A stretch of DNA of 34,933 nucleotides, taken from assembly GCA_014323825.1 (NCBI GenBank), contig JACONI010000048.1, forward strand, positions 1-34,933. The letters are read 5' to 3'. Shown piece after piece: positions 18,001 through 26,083 of this stretch; within the stretch, counting starts at the first letter, position 1, and each line of letters starts with the position of its first letter. The notes beneath the pieces were generated by a model that had not been told where the DNA came from, did not search any database, and saw only the letters and a program-made list of their open reading frames with translations. The translations under genes and the position numbers were made by a program. The DNA comes from Ekhidna sp. GTDB lineage: Bacteria > Bacteroidota > Bacteroidia > Cytophagales > Cyclobacteriaceae.

Positions 18001-18227
18001 TTATTAATATCACCAATTCCAACTCCTCCTCCATTATAGTAATAAAGGTATTCAATAATGTTTTGTCTGGATGTATCATTCAGATCATTTCTGAAATCAA
18101 TGCCGGATTCTTCAGGTGATAAAGACTGAAACTTTTCGAGTGCTTTATTCTTCTTACAACCCCATAGAATTATAATAAATACCGTCAAAAAAGTGACCTT
18201 AGTAACTAAAGAACAACACTGAATCAT
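15018..18227 (-). CDS. VCBS/FG-GAP and ASPIC/UnbV lipoprotein (third copy)
   Basis: This 1069-aa protein has lipobox LWGC (C24) after a short signal. About eleven Asp-rich calcium loops of DxDxDG type (DVNGDGFID, DYDGDGDLD, DLNGDGLSD, DLDNDGDLD) are spread along it, predicting one or two FG-GAP/VCBS beta-propellers. Near the middle an ASPIC/UnbV segment (TRGFQSSISHRLHFGLG, then IEVVWSDGQSQ) separates the halves. Sequence order matches the two upstream paralogues. The last quarter has lost the DLNKDG-type loop found at the end of the other two, so the copies are not interchangeable. The start overlaps the previous gene by 29 nt. It is probably surface-exposed; its function is unknown. Confidence 0.85.
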   Translation of the reverse strand: MIQCCSLVTKVTFLTVFIIILWGCKKNKALEKFQSLSPEESGIDFRNDLNDTSRQNIIEYLYYYNGGGVGIGDINNDDLLDIYFTANQGINRLYLNVGDLKFEDVTEEFGLPSELDTTKWSTGVTLVDVNGDGFIDIYECVVGDYKSFSGHNKLYINQGGKAFVELSNEYGVDFSGFSTQSAFLDYDGDGDLDMYLLNHSVHGTNTYGNVNLRNNRDQKSGDRFYENQIAEGNGLIDVTQLVGIYSGNIGYGLGIAVSDLNGDGLSDIYIGNDFHEDDYIYLNNGNKTFSEVGKNLIGHTSQFTMGVDVADINRDGLMDIFSLDMLPSDPKILLKSGGDDNNFIKDIKSKNGYGPQYARNALQLNQGNHFKELAMFYDVYATDWSWSVLIQDFDNDLDQDIYITNGIYKRPNDLDYINYLSSEIQRNSSASELIDRMPSDRIDNVFFENEGNLKFTNSTLESGLSCIGFSNGASYGDLDNDGDLDLVINNLNEYALIFENKSDRLHMNFINISLNDPSSLNQFGVGASVTLFNDSATIKKEVNLTRGFQSSISHRLHFGLGLLEGIDSIEVVWSDGQSQLIRDTIHNKFITITKEDNLRPKSTFLYKNIFELDSVDFIHKEDDYLDYQNEKLLPWALSKEGPGVAVADLNNDGIHDFYLGGAHFQAGELFISNSDSTYSNVPQFHLMRDAGYEDVAAEFIDINFDGFPDLFVASGGGRFPEGHSLLEDRMYLNNGKNQFKRWLTPLPKVNSSAISHARFDGKDCLFVGGRSVVGKYGLTPQSYLLQWEKSHFDPIQFYKVGLITDTEWVLLDGKEGLIVVGDWMPISFLQLEKDTLKLTPMPLFENTSGLWNSITKGDLNDDGKDDYFFSNAGLNSKWKPNEQQPLVMYVGDFDDNGQTEPIIFNDFYGDMIPFNPRMDLVKQVPAINKENNSNLKFSEVRELTDLISSHPLEIFYAFMAESKLLVSKNESYQWKALPVEFQFGAIQDAVFWDNKILYVGNDYTLYSILGKSDANAGGLGIINDEVEWTPLNVPFNLDYRKIESLTGTKFLIVPNAESPFIIDIDNFKD

Positions 18228-21200
18228 TATTTCTAGCTACAATTATCAAACTATCTGTTGTGATGATATCCCTAACTTGTCCCTCTATTCCCAGACCTGC
18301 CATATCTGTTTTAAACTGCAATGAGCCTTGATTTTCTATCATGAGACCGGAACTTGCATCATATCTGCCTATCTCCGGCTTTGCACCGTATAGGTTTCCT
18401 CCAACTATTAAATCAATATCTCCATCTCTATCATAATCTCCGCTTGAGGCGGCATAAATTGGTGAAAACTGGATTTCCAAAGGCAACTCAACCTTTGTAA
18501 ATTTGAATTCGCCTTCATTTATGAACAAAGAAGACTCAAGTGTATTTGCTTCTAGGATATATGCTTTCTTTAAGATTTCGGGAGTAAACATCTCCTCAAT
18601 GTGAGCTTCTTTGTAAGAAGCGTAGTCCGGGTAAATCTTCTTCAGCGATTTGATTTGATCTATTAGATTATGTCTCAAGGCATAAGGTACTGATTTCCCA
18701 TCCTGATATTTGGTTAAGATAGGATCAATGAATCCATTAGCATCAAAATCCCCAACATATAGTCTAATGGGACTTTCAAATGAAGCTTTAAACCTACTGT
18801 TGAGCCCATGGTTACCCACAAAAAAATCTAAATCTCCATCACTATCTATATCCACTATATGGATTGTATTCCACCAACCTTTTAAATTGATTAGGCTTTC
18901 ATTAGGTACGAATGAGCCGTATATATTTTCAAAAAGATTTATTCCGGTGTAATCTCCGACGATAATAAGATCCTCATCTTTATCCCCATCGAAGTCCGCA
19001 AATTCTGCATCAGTAATCATTCCAATATTGTTCAAATCAGGTGCCAATTCTGAAGTTTTATCCTCATAGATTCCATGACCATCATTCAACAGAATAAATC
19101 CATTACATGGCAATCCGTATTTTAAAGGCTTTGTAAATTCACCTACAAAAAGGTCTAAATCACTGTCACCATCAATATCCGAATAATCAACCGTTGAACA
19201 GCCAACACTTCTTCCCTTGACAGGAAGCATTTGATCGCTCAAAACATAAGAATCATCTCCTTGATTAAAGTACAGCCTATCTCTGAGAGCAGTTGAACTT
19301 TGTGACACTTCTACCCCGCCACTTGTTACATAAAGATCCAGATCTCCATCATTATCCGCATCGAAAAAGACGCTTTCCCCATTCTCTGCCGTTGGCTTTT
19401 CAGATGTGAGTTTAAACTTTTTTACCAAACTATTTTTATCATTAAGCCTAAGAGTTTGCGGATAATTTCCTTTACTACTTCCTTGAAATATTGTGAGTTG
19501 ACTGTTTCCCTGATAATATGCCAGCTTTGGTCCAAATGTACTTAACATGTGATTGAGAAGGCGATCTCTATTAAAATCAATGAACTGATTTTCAATATGA
19601 TACAAAGTAGTATCCAGCTCAAGTAACCTGATAAACCTTGACTTTGCTGAGTCCATTGAATGGTTAATTCTTTCATAAGCCTCAGACTCTTTTAATGTAA
19701 TAACATTATTCGGCTCAATACTATTCAGACGTTGATACTTCCCACTTGGCCATATTATCCGAACATCTAACTCTTCATTATTCGCCAATCCAATCAAGAG
19801 TTTCTGGTCCATTGATGATTGAAAGCCTCTGGCTGGCTGCTGTTCTATATAGTATTTATAATTCTTGCTCTCTAACCATATCTTAGCTCCATATCCAAAG
19901 GGATTTTGTTTTTCACCTTTTGTAATAACTTGAATGCTATTCCCACCGCTAAGTTTATTTTGATAAACCAAAGCTTCACCATTGACATTATTCACAACAA
20001 TGTCAAGGTCTCCATCATTATCTAAATCCCCATAAGCAGCACCATTAGAAAATCCTTCAAAAGCAAGTCCAAGTTCTCTACCTTTCTCTACAAAATTTAA
20101 TTTCCCGTTATTTATGAATGTGTAATTAGGTATTGGATTAGAAGGGATTAAATTGATTAGCTTACCATAGTCTACTTCTTTTTTAGTAACTATGGATTTA
20201 ATAACCTCCTCATTAGCAATGTATTGTAAATAGTCTTGGTCTGTTAGGTCCCGGTAAATGCCGTTTGCAACATATATATCTCTATATCCGTCATTATTTA
20301 GATCAAACATTAAAGCTCCCCAACTCCAATCCGTGGCTTCAACATTTGAAAAACGTCCCAGTTCTAAAAAACGATTTGAACCTGTGTTAACTTGAAAAGT
20401 GTTTCTGGTAAATTGATGATAATAGTCATTTTGAACGCTGTATTGATATCTATTCCAATCCTCAAAGGTAGTTACTGATTTTAGCCTCTTATCATCTCTA
20501 GGGAGCATCTCGGTGATAAAGATGTCATTGTTCCCGTCGTTGTTGATATCAGCCATGTCTGCTCCCATTGAAGCACCACTGGTAGATTGAATCCATTCCG
20601 TAAAAACCTCACTAAAAGTCCCATCTTGATTATTTAGATATAAATAGTCTCTCTCAAAGAAGTCATTAGATACATAGATATCATCCCAATGGTCTCCATT
20701 AACATCACCCACGGTTACTCCAAGTCCAAAACCGATTATACTACCATATATCCCTGCCTGCAAACTGACATCTACGAATTTGCCATCATCATTTCTAAGT
20801 AACTTATCTCCGCCTAATGAATCTCTTTTGGGACGTTCATTTCTTCGTAAATCAAAACTTCCAATCGCCTGGTAAGAGTTGTTTAACAAATAAACATCCA
20901 AGTCACCATCTCTATCATAATCAAAGAAGGATGAGTGGGTAGAGTAGCCGGGATCAGCTAATCCATATTCCGTAGCTTTCTCCGAAAAAGTAAGATCTCC
21001 GTTATTAACAAAAAGCTCATTTTGCTTATTGCTACCCTTAATATCCCCTGAATTGCAAACGTAAATATCAAGTAATCCGTCTGCATTAATATCCACCATT
21101 GTTACACCTGTAGACCAAGCTCTCTGACCTTCTGTGTTTGACTTTCCGGAAATATTTTCAAATTGAAAATCGCCCTTGTTGAGGTAAAGTTCATTTGGTT

Positions 21201-21447
21201 TTTGATTTGCAGTGAAGTAAATATCAGCAAACCCGTCATTATTAATATCACCAATTGCCACCCCTCCCCCATTATAGTAGTTTCTGTATGTGTAAACATT
21301 GAAATCTTTGTTAAATGTCAGGTCATTTCTAAAAGTGACCCCTGTTTTTGAACTCTTTAGCAGCTCAAACTGAGTGGTTGAATCTATTTGTTTACACTTA
21401 GCCAATATGACTAATAAAACAATATATTTTAGTCTATTCATTAACAT
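18199..21447 (-). CDS. VCBS/FG-GAP and ASPIC/UnbV lipoprotein (second copy)
   Basis: This 1082-aa protein has a lipoprotein signal with lipobox LAKC; ATG codons at 21447 and 21441 are both possible. It carries about thirteen DxDxDG-type calcium loops (DINNDGFAD, DYDRDGDLD, DLDNDGDLD, DIDSDGDLD, DYDRDGDID). The ASPIC/UnbV segment reads ARGFQSSMDQKLLIGL then VRIIWPSGK. In the blade after the HIENQFIDFNRDRLLNHM stretch the acidic loop seen in its paralogues is replaced by YYQGNSQLTIFQG, so this blade cannot bind calcium in the usual way. It overlaps the small lipoprotein gene upstream by 14 nt and the next VCBS gene by 29 nt. It resembles bacterial CRTAC1-like proteins. Confidence 0.85.
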   Translation of the reverse strand: MLMNRLKYIVLLVILAKCKQIDSTTQFELLKSSKTGVTFRNDLTFNKDFNVYTYRNYYNGGGVAIGDINNDGFADIYFTANQKPNELYLNKGDFQFENISGKSNTEGQRAWSTGVTMVDINADGLLDIYVCNSGDIKGSNKQNELFVNNGDLTFSEKATEYGLADPGYSTHSSFFDYDRDGDLDVYLLNNSYQAIGSFDLRRNERPKRDSLGGDKLLRNDDGKFVDVSLQAGIYGSIIGFGLGVTVGDVNGDHWDDIYVSNDFFERDYLYLNNQDGTFSEVFTEWIQSTSGASMGADMADINNDGNNDIFITEMLPRDDKRLKSVTTFEDWNRYQYSVQNDYYHQFTRNTFQVNTGSNRFLELGRFSNVEATDWSWGALMFDLNNDGYRDIYVANGIYRDLTDQDYLQYIANEEVIKSIVTKKEVDYGKLINLIPSNPIPNYTFINNGKLNFVEKGRELGLAFEGFSNGAAYGDLDNDGDLDIVVNNVNGEALVYQNKLSGGNSIQVITKGEKQNPFGYGAKIWLESKNYKYYIEQQPARGFQSSMDQKLLIGLANNEELDVRIIWPSGKYQRLNSIEPNNVITLKESEAYERINHSMDSAKSRFIRLLELDTTLYHIENQFIDFNRDRLLNHMLSTFGPKLAYYQGNSQLTIFQGSSKGNYPQTLRLNDKNSLVKKFKLTSEKPTAENGESVFFDADNDGDLDLYVTSGGVEVSQSSTALRDRLYFNQGDDSYVLSDQMLPVKGRSVGCSTVDYSDIDGDSDLDLFVGEFTKPLKYGLPCNGFILLNDGHGIYEDKTSELAPDLNNIGMITDAEFADFDGDKDEDLIIVGDYTGINLFENIYGSFVPNESLINLKGWWNTIHIVDIDSDGDLDFFVGNHGLNSRFKASFESPIRLYVGDFDANGFIDPILTKYQDGKSVPYALRHNLIDQIKSLKKIYPDYASYKEAHIEEMFTPEILKKAYILEANTLESSLFINEGEFKFTKVELPLEIQFSPIYAASSGDYDRDGDIDLIVGGNLYGAKPEIGRYDASSGLMIENQGSLQFKTDMAGLGIEGQVRDIITTDSLIIVARNNDSVLFFSY

Positions 21448-22018
21448 AACTTTTGTCAGTAATCGTCATACTCACATACTTATCCTTTACAACCCACATG
21501 CTTATTTCACGATTACCATCAATTTTTGCCCAAAACCTATTGCCCTCTTTATCGTCCAGTTCCCAAAACTCGTTCCCCGAATACCATTCCATCATCTTAC
21601 TTTTAACATGAGGAACTAGCTTGCTTCCAAACAGGTGGTTATTCCAAGGAGCCCAACCTGAAAATTCAAACTCAACATTCAGTCTTCGAATTTCAGAACT
21701 GAGCTTGAAATCCGGATAAAAAAGCATTGTTATTTTACTCACTGAATCATTTGGAGCTTTAATAGTATATTGAACATTCATGTTTTTATGACCATGAAAC
21801 AAAACTCCCTTTTTGTTGTATTCCCAACATGTATTGAAAAAGTCTTTTTGAGTATCTCCAAAATGGATATCAAAAAAAATCGAATCATTCCTCACGCCTT
21901 TCTTCAGTTCTTTTTTCAATTGACCGGAATACGTATCAGGTTTATTGCAAGACGCGATAGCAAAAAAAACCAAGAAGTTTAATAGACTAATTGAGCGACC
22001 TAATCTGTAGACTATCAT
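21434..22018 (-). CDS. Small lipoprotein of unknown function
   Basis: With ATG at 22018 this is a 194-aa protein with a lipoprotein signal (lipobox IASC, C24). The mature part is mostly beta with aromatic clusters (FEFSGWAPWNNHLFGSKLVPHV, MMEWYSGNEFWELDDKEGNRFWAKIDGNREISMWV). I do not recognise a family. The open frame reaches back to a TTG at 22087, but that lies deep inside the upstream gene. The chosen start still overlaps it by 32 nt, and the end overlaps the next VCBS gene by 14 nt. Being wedged between two paralogous giant lipoproteins suggests a partner of that surface complex (inference). Confidence 0.7.
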   Translation of the reverse strand: MIVYRLGRSISLLNFLVFFAIASCNKPDTYSGQLKKELKKGVRNDSIFFDIHFGDTQKDFFNTCWEYNKKGVLFHGHKNMNVQYTIKAPNDSVSKITMLFYPDFKLSSEIRRLNVEFEFSGWAPWNNHLFGSKLVPHVKSKMMEWYSGNEFWELDDKEGNRFWAKIDGNREISMWVVKDKYVSMTITDKSYVNE

Positions 22019-25000
22019 TATTAATGAAAAAAAGTACTTTCTCACCATTATTAAAGAAATATTCAATATCACGAACCTGACCTTCAATATCTGTCATTTT
22101 TATTCTGTCATTTGTAATTCCCTCTTTTGAACCAAGTAATACTGTTGCGTTCAACGCATCGTACCTTCCAAATTGAGGTTTCACATTATACTGATTCCCC
22201 CCAATAATTAAATCCAATATTCCATCTTTGTTCAAGTCAATAACTTCAATAGCATATATTGGAGACAACTGGGCCAAAGTTGGCAGGCTTACTCTTTCGA
22301 AACTGCTTTCGGATTGGTAAAATACAGAAGACTCGGAAATATCTATTTCTGAAATTATGGATTTATCCAATAATTCTTTCCCAAATAATTCTTCTATTGT
22401 TTTAGTGGCGTATTCAGAATAATAAATACCTCCCTTTTTAAGCACCGGAAAATGTCCAATCAACTCATCTCTATCATGAATGGGGTAGTAACTTCCATCC
22501 TCTTTAACACTTAGAATATTGTCAATAAATCCATTTCTATCAAAGTCTGAAGTGTAAAGTCGAGTCCCCGTTTTGAAGAAGGTGTTGATTCCTTTATTTC
22601 CTATAATCAAATCTTTTAATCCGTCTTTGTTTAAATCACTTACCTCAACTGTATTCCACCATCCGGTTGTTTCATTAAGTCCTAAATCCGGGGAAGCATA
22701 TTTGAATGAATCCTCTTCGTTAATGAATACATGAACACGACTCCACTCCCCGACAGCCACCACATCCATATCTCCATCGTTGTCAATATCAGTAAACTGA
22801 CCGTCAGTGATCAATTCTGAGGTCTTAATTTCAGGAAATGAGTGCCTCTTTGAAATGGAAAAAACAGCTTCTCCATTATTCATTAGTAAATGCAAACCTC
22901 CATTGATCCCATAATTTGTTGGATTGAATCTTTCTCCAACCAATAAGTCAATGTCCCCATCTTCGTCAAAGTCACCGGGACTAACAAAAGAAGAACTAAT
23001 TTTAAACGTAAGAGGAACTGCACGTTTTGCAATTTTAAATTCACCGTTATTATTTAAGTAGACCCTATCAATCAGCGCAGTGCTTGAGCTACTATATTCC
23101 GTACCTCCACTTGCTACATAAAGATCCAAATCATTATCTCCATCTGCATCAAAAAAAACGGCATCCATATCCTCACAAATCGCCTCTCCTTCACAAAAAA
23201 TCTTCTGATAATTAAGACCTTCGGATACGAACAAGACTCCGGGTTGGTTTTTGGAACCTCCGAGGTAAAAATCAGTAATGCCATCTTTATTCAAGTCCGA
23301 AGAAGCCACTCTGCTTCCCAGATTACTGTACATTTCAGGCAGTAAATTATTTCGATCAAAATCTACAAAATCATTTTCTTTATGAATAAAATTCAAATCC
23401 ATTTTGGATCTCACCAGGTACGAATTTGATATTGTTCTATTTGTATTATCAGACAGATTGGTAGCATCATCTTCACTAACTATTAATAATTCATCAGTCT
23501 TAAGATTAGTCAAAATGTTTCTTTTCCCGCTTGGCCATAAAATCTCAACAGTATCCAATATAGATATTGTATCAACACCAAAATGGATAATGGGAGTAGA
23601 TGAACTCTGGTATCCTTTCACAGGAAAATTTTCCCGGAACCAACTATTCCCGTTTGACCTCACCGAAACTTTTGCTCCTATCCCACTACCTCCTCTAGCA
23701 TCTTCAAGTTTAAATGAGATAGCCTTTTTTGAAGTGTTATTTCTGTAAACGAAAGATCTTTGATTTACATTGTTGATTATCAAGTCAAGATCATTATCAT
23801 TGTCCAAGTCAGCATAAGCACTTCCATTACTAAAAGTAGGCTCACTAAACCCCCATTTGTAAGAAACCTTTTCAAATTTCAAATCACCCTGATTCCTAAA
23901 AGCAGAATTGACTAAGGGCTCAGAGGGCATTTCTTCTAACAGTTTCAAAATCGCATCATCACTTTCTTGTACAAGTTTTCTTATGTTAGCTTCATTAGCA
24001 GTAAATGATAAAAAATCCCTATCCAGTAAATCCTTAAATATTCCATTGGAAATAAAGGCATCTTTCAAACCATCGTTATTCATATCAAACAAAAGTGAGC
24101 CCCAGCTCCAGTCAGTGTTGGTTAGTCCTGAAATTCTTCCTGCTTCGAAGAAAGCATCATTCTCAGAACCGATATGGAGCATATTCCTGGGAAATTGATG
24201 ATAATATCCATTACTCACCGATAACTGATACTTATTCCATGATTCATAAAGTGCCTTTGTCTTTTTTCTTTTTAATCTTTCAGGGAGCATTTCCGTAACT
24301 AATAAATCTAACAATCCATCATTATTCAAGTCTGCGACATCCGCCCCCATACTTCCCAGACTCATACTATTAAAATAGACCTCCCCTTTCTCAGTAAACG
24401 TTCCATCCGTGTTATTTATATAGAGATAATCTTTCTCAAAAAAATCATTGGAGATAAATATATCAGGCCATAAATCGTAATTGAAATCCCCTAGAGTTAT
24501 TCCTAAACCAAAGCCTATGGCACTTGTATATATACCGGCTTGTTCACTTATATCCCTGAAGTATCCATTATCATTTCTAAAGAGCTTATTACCACCTGAA
24601 TCTGAAATATTTCTGGAATTCTTCTTCAAATCCGCACCGGTACCAACTGATCGAAAAGAGTTTGTTAATAAGTAGCAATCAAGATCTCCATCCTTATCAA
24701 AATCAAAAAATGCAGCTTGAACAGAAAGCCCTTCCACATCAAGTCCGTATTCACCGGCTTTGTCTGTAAATGTGCCATCCCCGTTATTTATGAAGAGGCT
24801 GTTAGATCGGTTTTTGCCTCCCGGAGCACCGGACTTGCATACGTGAAGATCCGGGAAGCCGTCTGCATTTATATCTGCAAACGTTGCGCCAGTGCTCCAA
24901 ACACCTTTGCAATCTACACCGGCCTCAGCAGCAGCCTCCTTAAAAGTCCAATTCCCAAAATTCAAGTAGAGTTGATTATCAACCTGATTGCCCGTAAAAT

Positions 25001-25262
25001 ATATATCCTGATAACCATTATTATCAACATCACCAATAGCCACTCCGCCCCCATTATAAAAGGACCTGAACGTGTAGGGATTGAACTCTTCCGTAGGATG
25101 TATATCATTTGAAAAATCTATCGAAACTACTTGAGAGACTTCCGTGAATAGTTGATCCTTTACAGCAGATTGGGAACAGCCAAAGAAAATTAAGAGTATA
25201 ACTGCTTCTCTTATTGCTGAGATGACACATTTTTTAGGTCGTTTTATAAAACTAACTAACAC
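21987..25262 (-). CDS. VCBS/FG-GAP and ASPIC/UnbV lipoprotein (first copy)
   Basis: This protein of about 1091 aa has lipobox FFGC behind a hydrophobic helix. No in-frame ATG precedes the signal; the GTG at 25262 puts the lipid cysteine at residue 29, while the TTG at 25316 would put it at 47. About fourteen DxDxDG-type calcium loops are present (DINADGFPD, DFDKDGDLD, DLNKDGITD, DFDEDGDID, DLNKDGILD), and the ASPIC/UnbV segment reads VKGYQSSSTPIIHFGV then VEILWPSGK. It is the first gene of the five-gene overlapping operon and the copy with most calcium loops. Its end overlaps the small lipoprotein gene by 32 nt. The 165-bp region upstream shows no exact TAnnTTTG box. Confidence 0.83.
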   Translation of the reverse strand: MLVSFIKRPKKCVISAIREAVILLIFFGCSQSAVKDQLFTEVSQVVSIDFSNDIHPTEEFNPYTFRSFYNGGGVAIGDVDNNGYQDIYFTGNQVDNQLYLNFGNWTFKEAAAEAGVDCKGVWSTGATFADINADGFPDLHVCKSGAPGGKNRSNSLFINNGDGTFTDKAGEYGLDVEGLSVQAAFFDFDKDGDLDCYLLTNSFRSVGTGADLKKNSRNISDSGGNKLFRNDNGYFRDISEQAGIYTSAIGFGLGITLGDFNYDLWPDIFISNDFFEKDYLYINNTDGTFTEKGEVYFNSMSLGSMGADVADLNNDGLLDLLVTEMLPERLKRKKTKALYESWNKYQLSVSNGYYHQFPRNMLHIGSENDAFFEAGRISGLTNTDWSWGSLLFDMNNDGLKDAFISNGIFKDLLDRDFLSFTANEANIRKLVQESDDAILKLLEEMPSEPLVNSAFRNQGDLKFEKVSYKWGFSEPTFSNGSAYADLDNDNDLDLIINNVNQRSFVYRNNTSKKAISFKLEDARGGSGIGAKVSVRSNGNSWFRENFPVKGYQSSSTPIIHFGVDTISILDTVEILWPSGKRNILTNLKTDELLIVSEDDATNLSDNTNRTISNSYLVRSKMDLNFIHKENDFVDFDRNNLLPEMYSNLGSRVASSDLNKDGITDFYLGGSKNQPGVLFVSEGLNYQKIFCEGEAICEDMDAVFFDADGDNDLDLYVASGGTEYSSSSTALIDRVYLNNNGEFKIAKRAVPLTFKISSSFVSPGDFDEDGDIDLLVGERFNPTNYGINGGLHLLMNNGEAVFSISKRHSFPEIKTSELITDGQFTDIDNDGDMDVVAVGEWSRVHVFINEEDSFKYASPDLGLNETTGWWNTVEVSDLNKDGLKDLIIGNKGINTFFKTGTRLYTSDFDRNGFIDNILSVKEDGSYYPIHDRDELIGHFPVLKKGGIYYSEYATKTIEELFGKELLDKSIISEIDISESSVFYQSESSFERVSLPTLAQLSPIYAIEVIDLNKDGILDLIIGGNQYNVKPQFGRYDALNATVLLGSKEGITNDRIKMTDIEGQVRDIEYFFNNGEKVLFFINNDSLQIRSLN

Positions 25263-25481
25263 AACAGGTAAATAAAAAGAAAGGTAATTTATCCCCCTCA
25301 AAAAGCGATCGGGCAATACACATTTTCAGGCATTTTTCGGCTCTTATCAGGGAACTCTCCTCCGTTGGTGCTGTCTTTTACAAATAACTTTATTTTGATA
25401 CAACTACAATATCAGCAGAAAAAATCATTAAATCCGGCACTGTGAGGAAAGCAGGTTAACTCAAGTAAAAAGAAAAGCTAC

Positions 25482-25928
25482 TCAACCGTAATATTTGATT
25501 AGCAGGTTTAGGAGTCCGTTAGCTATCAGCCCTCCTGCGATCCACTTCACTAGGTCATACTTGCTGCTGAGTATCTCCGCCCTCATTCCGTCTCTGGTCG
25601 CCATCTTATCTTCCAACTCCTTGAGATCATCTTTGGTCGCCATCTTATTTTCAAGTTGTTTGACCCTATTATCCATCCCTTTGAACTCACTTCTCAACTC
25701 CTTAAATTCATCTCTCAACCCTCCGAACTCATCTCTCAACCCTCCGAACTCATCTCTCAGCCCCCCGAACTTATTCTCTAACCCTTTGAATTCGTGGATG
25801 ATCTTATGCAAGTCTTCTTTAGAGGCTGCTTCGCCGTGCCTACTCTCAAGAATTCGTGTAATGGCCCTCGCCTGATCAGTAGTAAAACTGACACTTTCAA
25901 GTTCCGATAGCATTTCAATAGCATTCAT
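25482..25928 (-). CDS. DUF1640-like coiled-coil protein with C-terminal membrane anchor
   Basis: This 148-aa protein has three parts. Residues 1-48 form an N-terminal helical region (SFTTDQARAITRILE). Residues 50-115 are a long heptad coiled coil with perfect GLRDEFG units, and MATKDDLKELEDKMATRD follows. A transmembrane helix lies at 126-145 (LVKWIAGGLIANGLLNLLI). This layout matches DUF1640/CCDC90-like proteins, found in bacteria, phages and mitochondria. The central repeats are also exact at DNA level, suggesting recent slippage. It lies between the susD terminator and the VCBS operon, in the same direction, but has no clear functional tie to either. Confidence 0.75.
   Translation of the reverse strand: MNAIEMLSELESVSFTTDQARAITRILESRHGEAASKEDLHKIIHEFKGLENKFGGLRDEFGGLRDEFGGLRDEFKELRSEFKGMDNRVKQLENKMATKDDLKELEDKMATRDGMRAEILSSKYDLVKWIAGGLIANGLLNLLIKYYG
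25708..25770 (-). repeat. Three tandem 21-bp units in the coiled-coil gene
   Basis: Units at 25708-25728, 25729-25749 and 25750-25770 encode successive heptads of the coiled coil. The first two are identical and the third has two mismatches. Degenerate units flank both sides. In-frame 21-bp changes would lengthen or shorten the coil by exactly one heptad. Confidence 0.85.
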
Positions 25929-26031
25929 AACACAATATTAAAAATAGAAAACGTGCATTTTAAAGATTAAATTTAAATAAAGTTATCGGGAACAAAAAAC
26001 TGCATTTTGATTGTCAAAACAAATTTGAAAT

Positions 26032-26060
26032 AAAAAAGGGCTGTAGGAAACCTACAACCC
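26032..26060 (-). terminator. Strong terminator after susD
   Basis: On the minus strand GGGTTGTAGG pairs over 10 bp (one T-G wobble) with CCTACAGCCC around a 3-nt loop, then six T residues follow (plus 26032-26037). It begins 24 bp after the susD stop. It should end the susCD transcript and separate it from the coiled-coil gene and VCBS operon. Confidence 0.85.
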
Positions 26061-26083
26061 TAATATAATTGGTTAAGATATTA

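Noticed and set aside
25263..25316. TTG start for the first VCBS lipoprotein
   Set aside because: It would put the lipid cysteine at residue 47, unusually far for a lipoprotein signal; the GTG at 25262 is shorter, though not certain.
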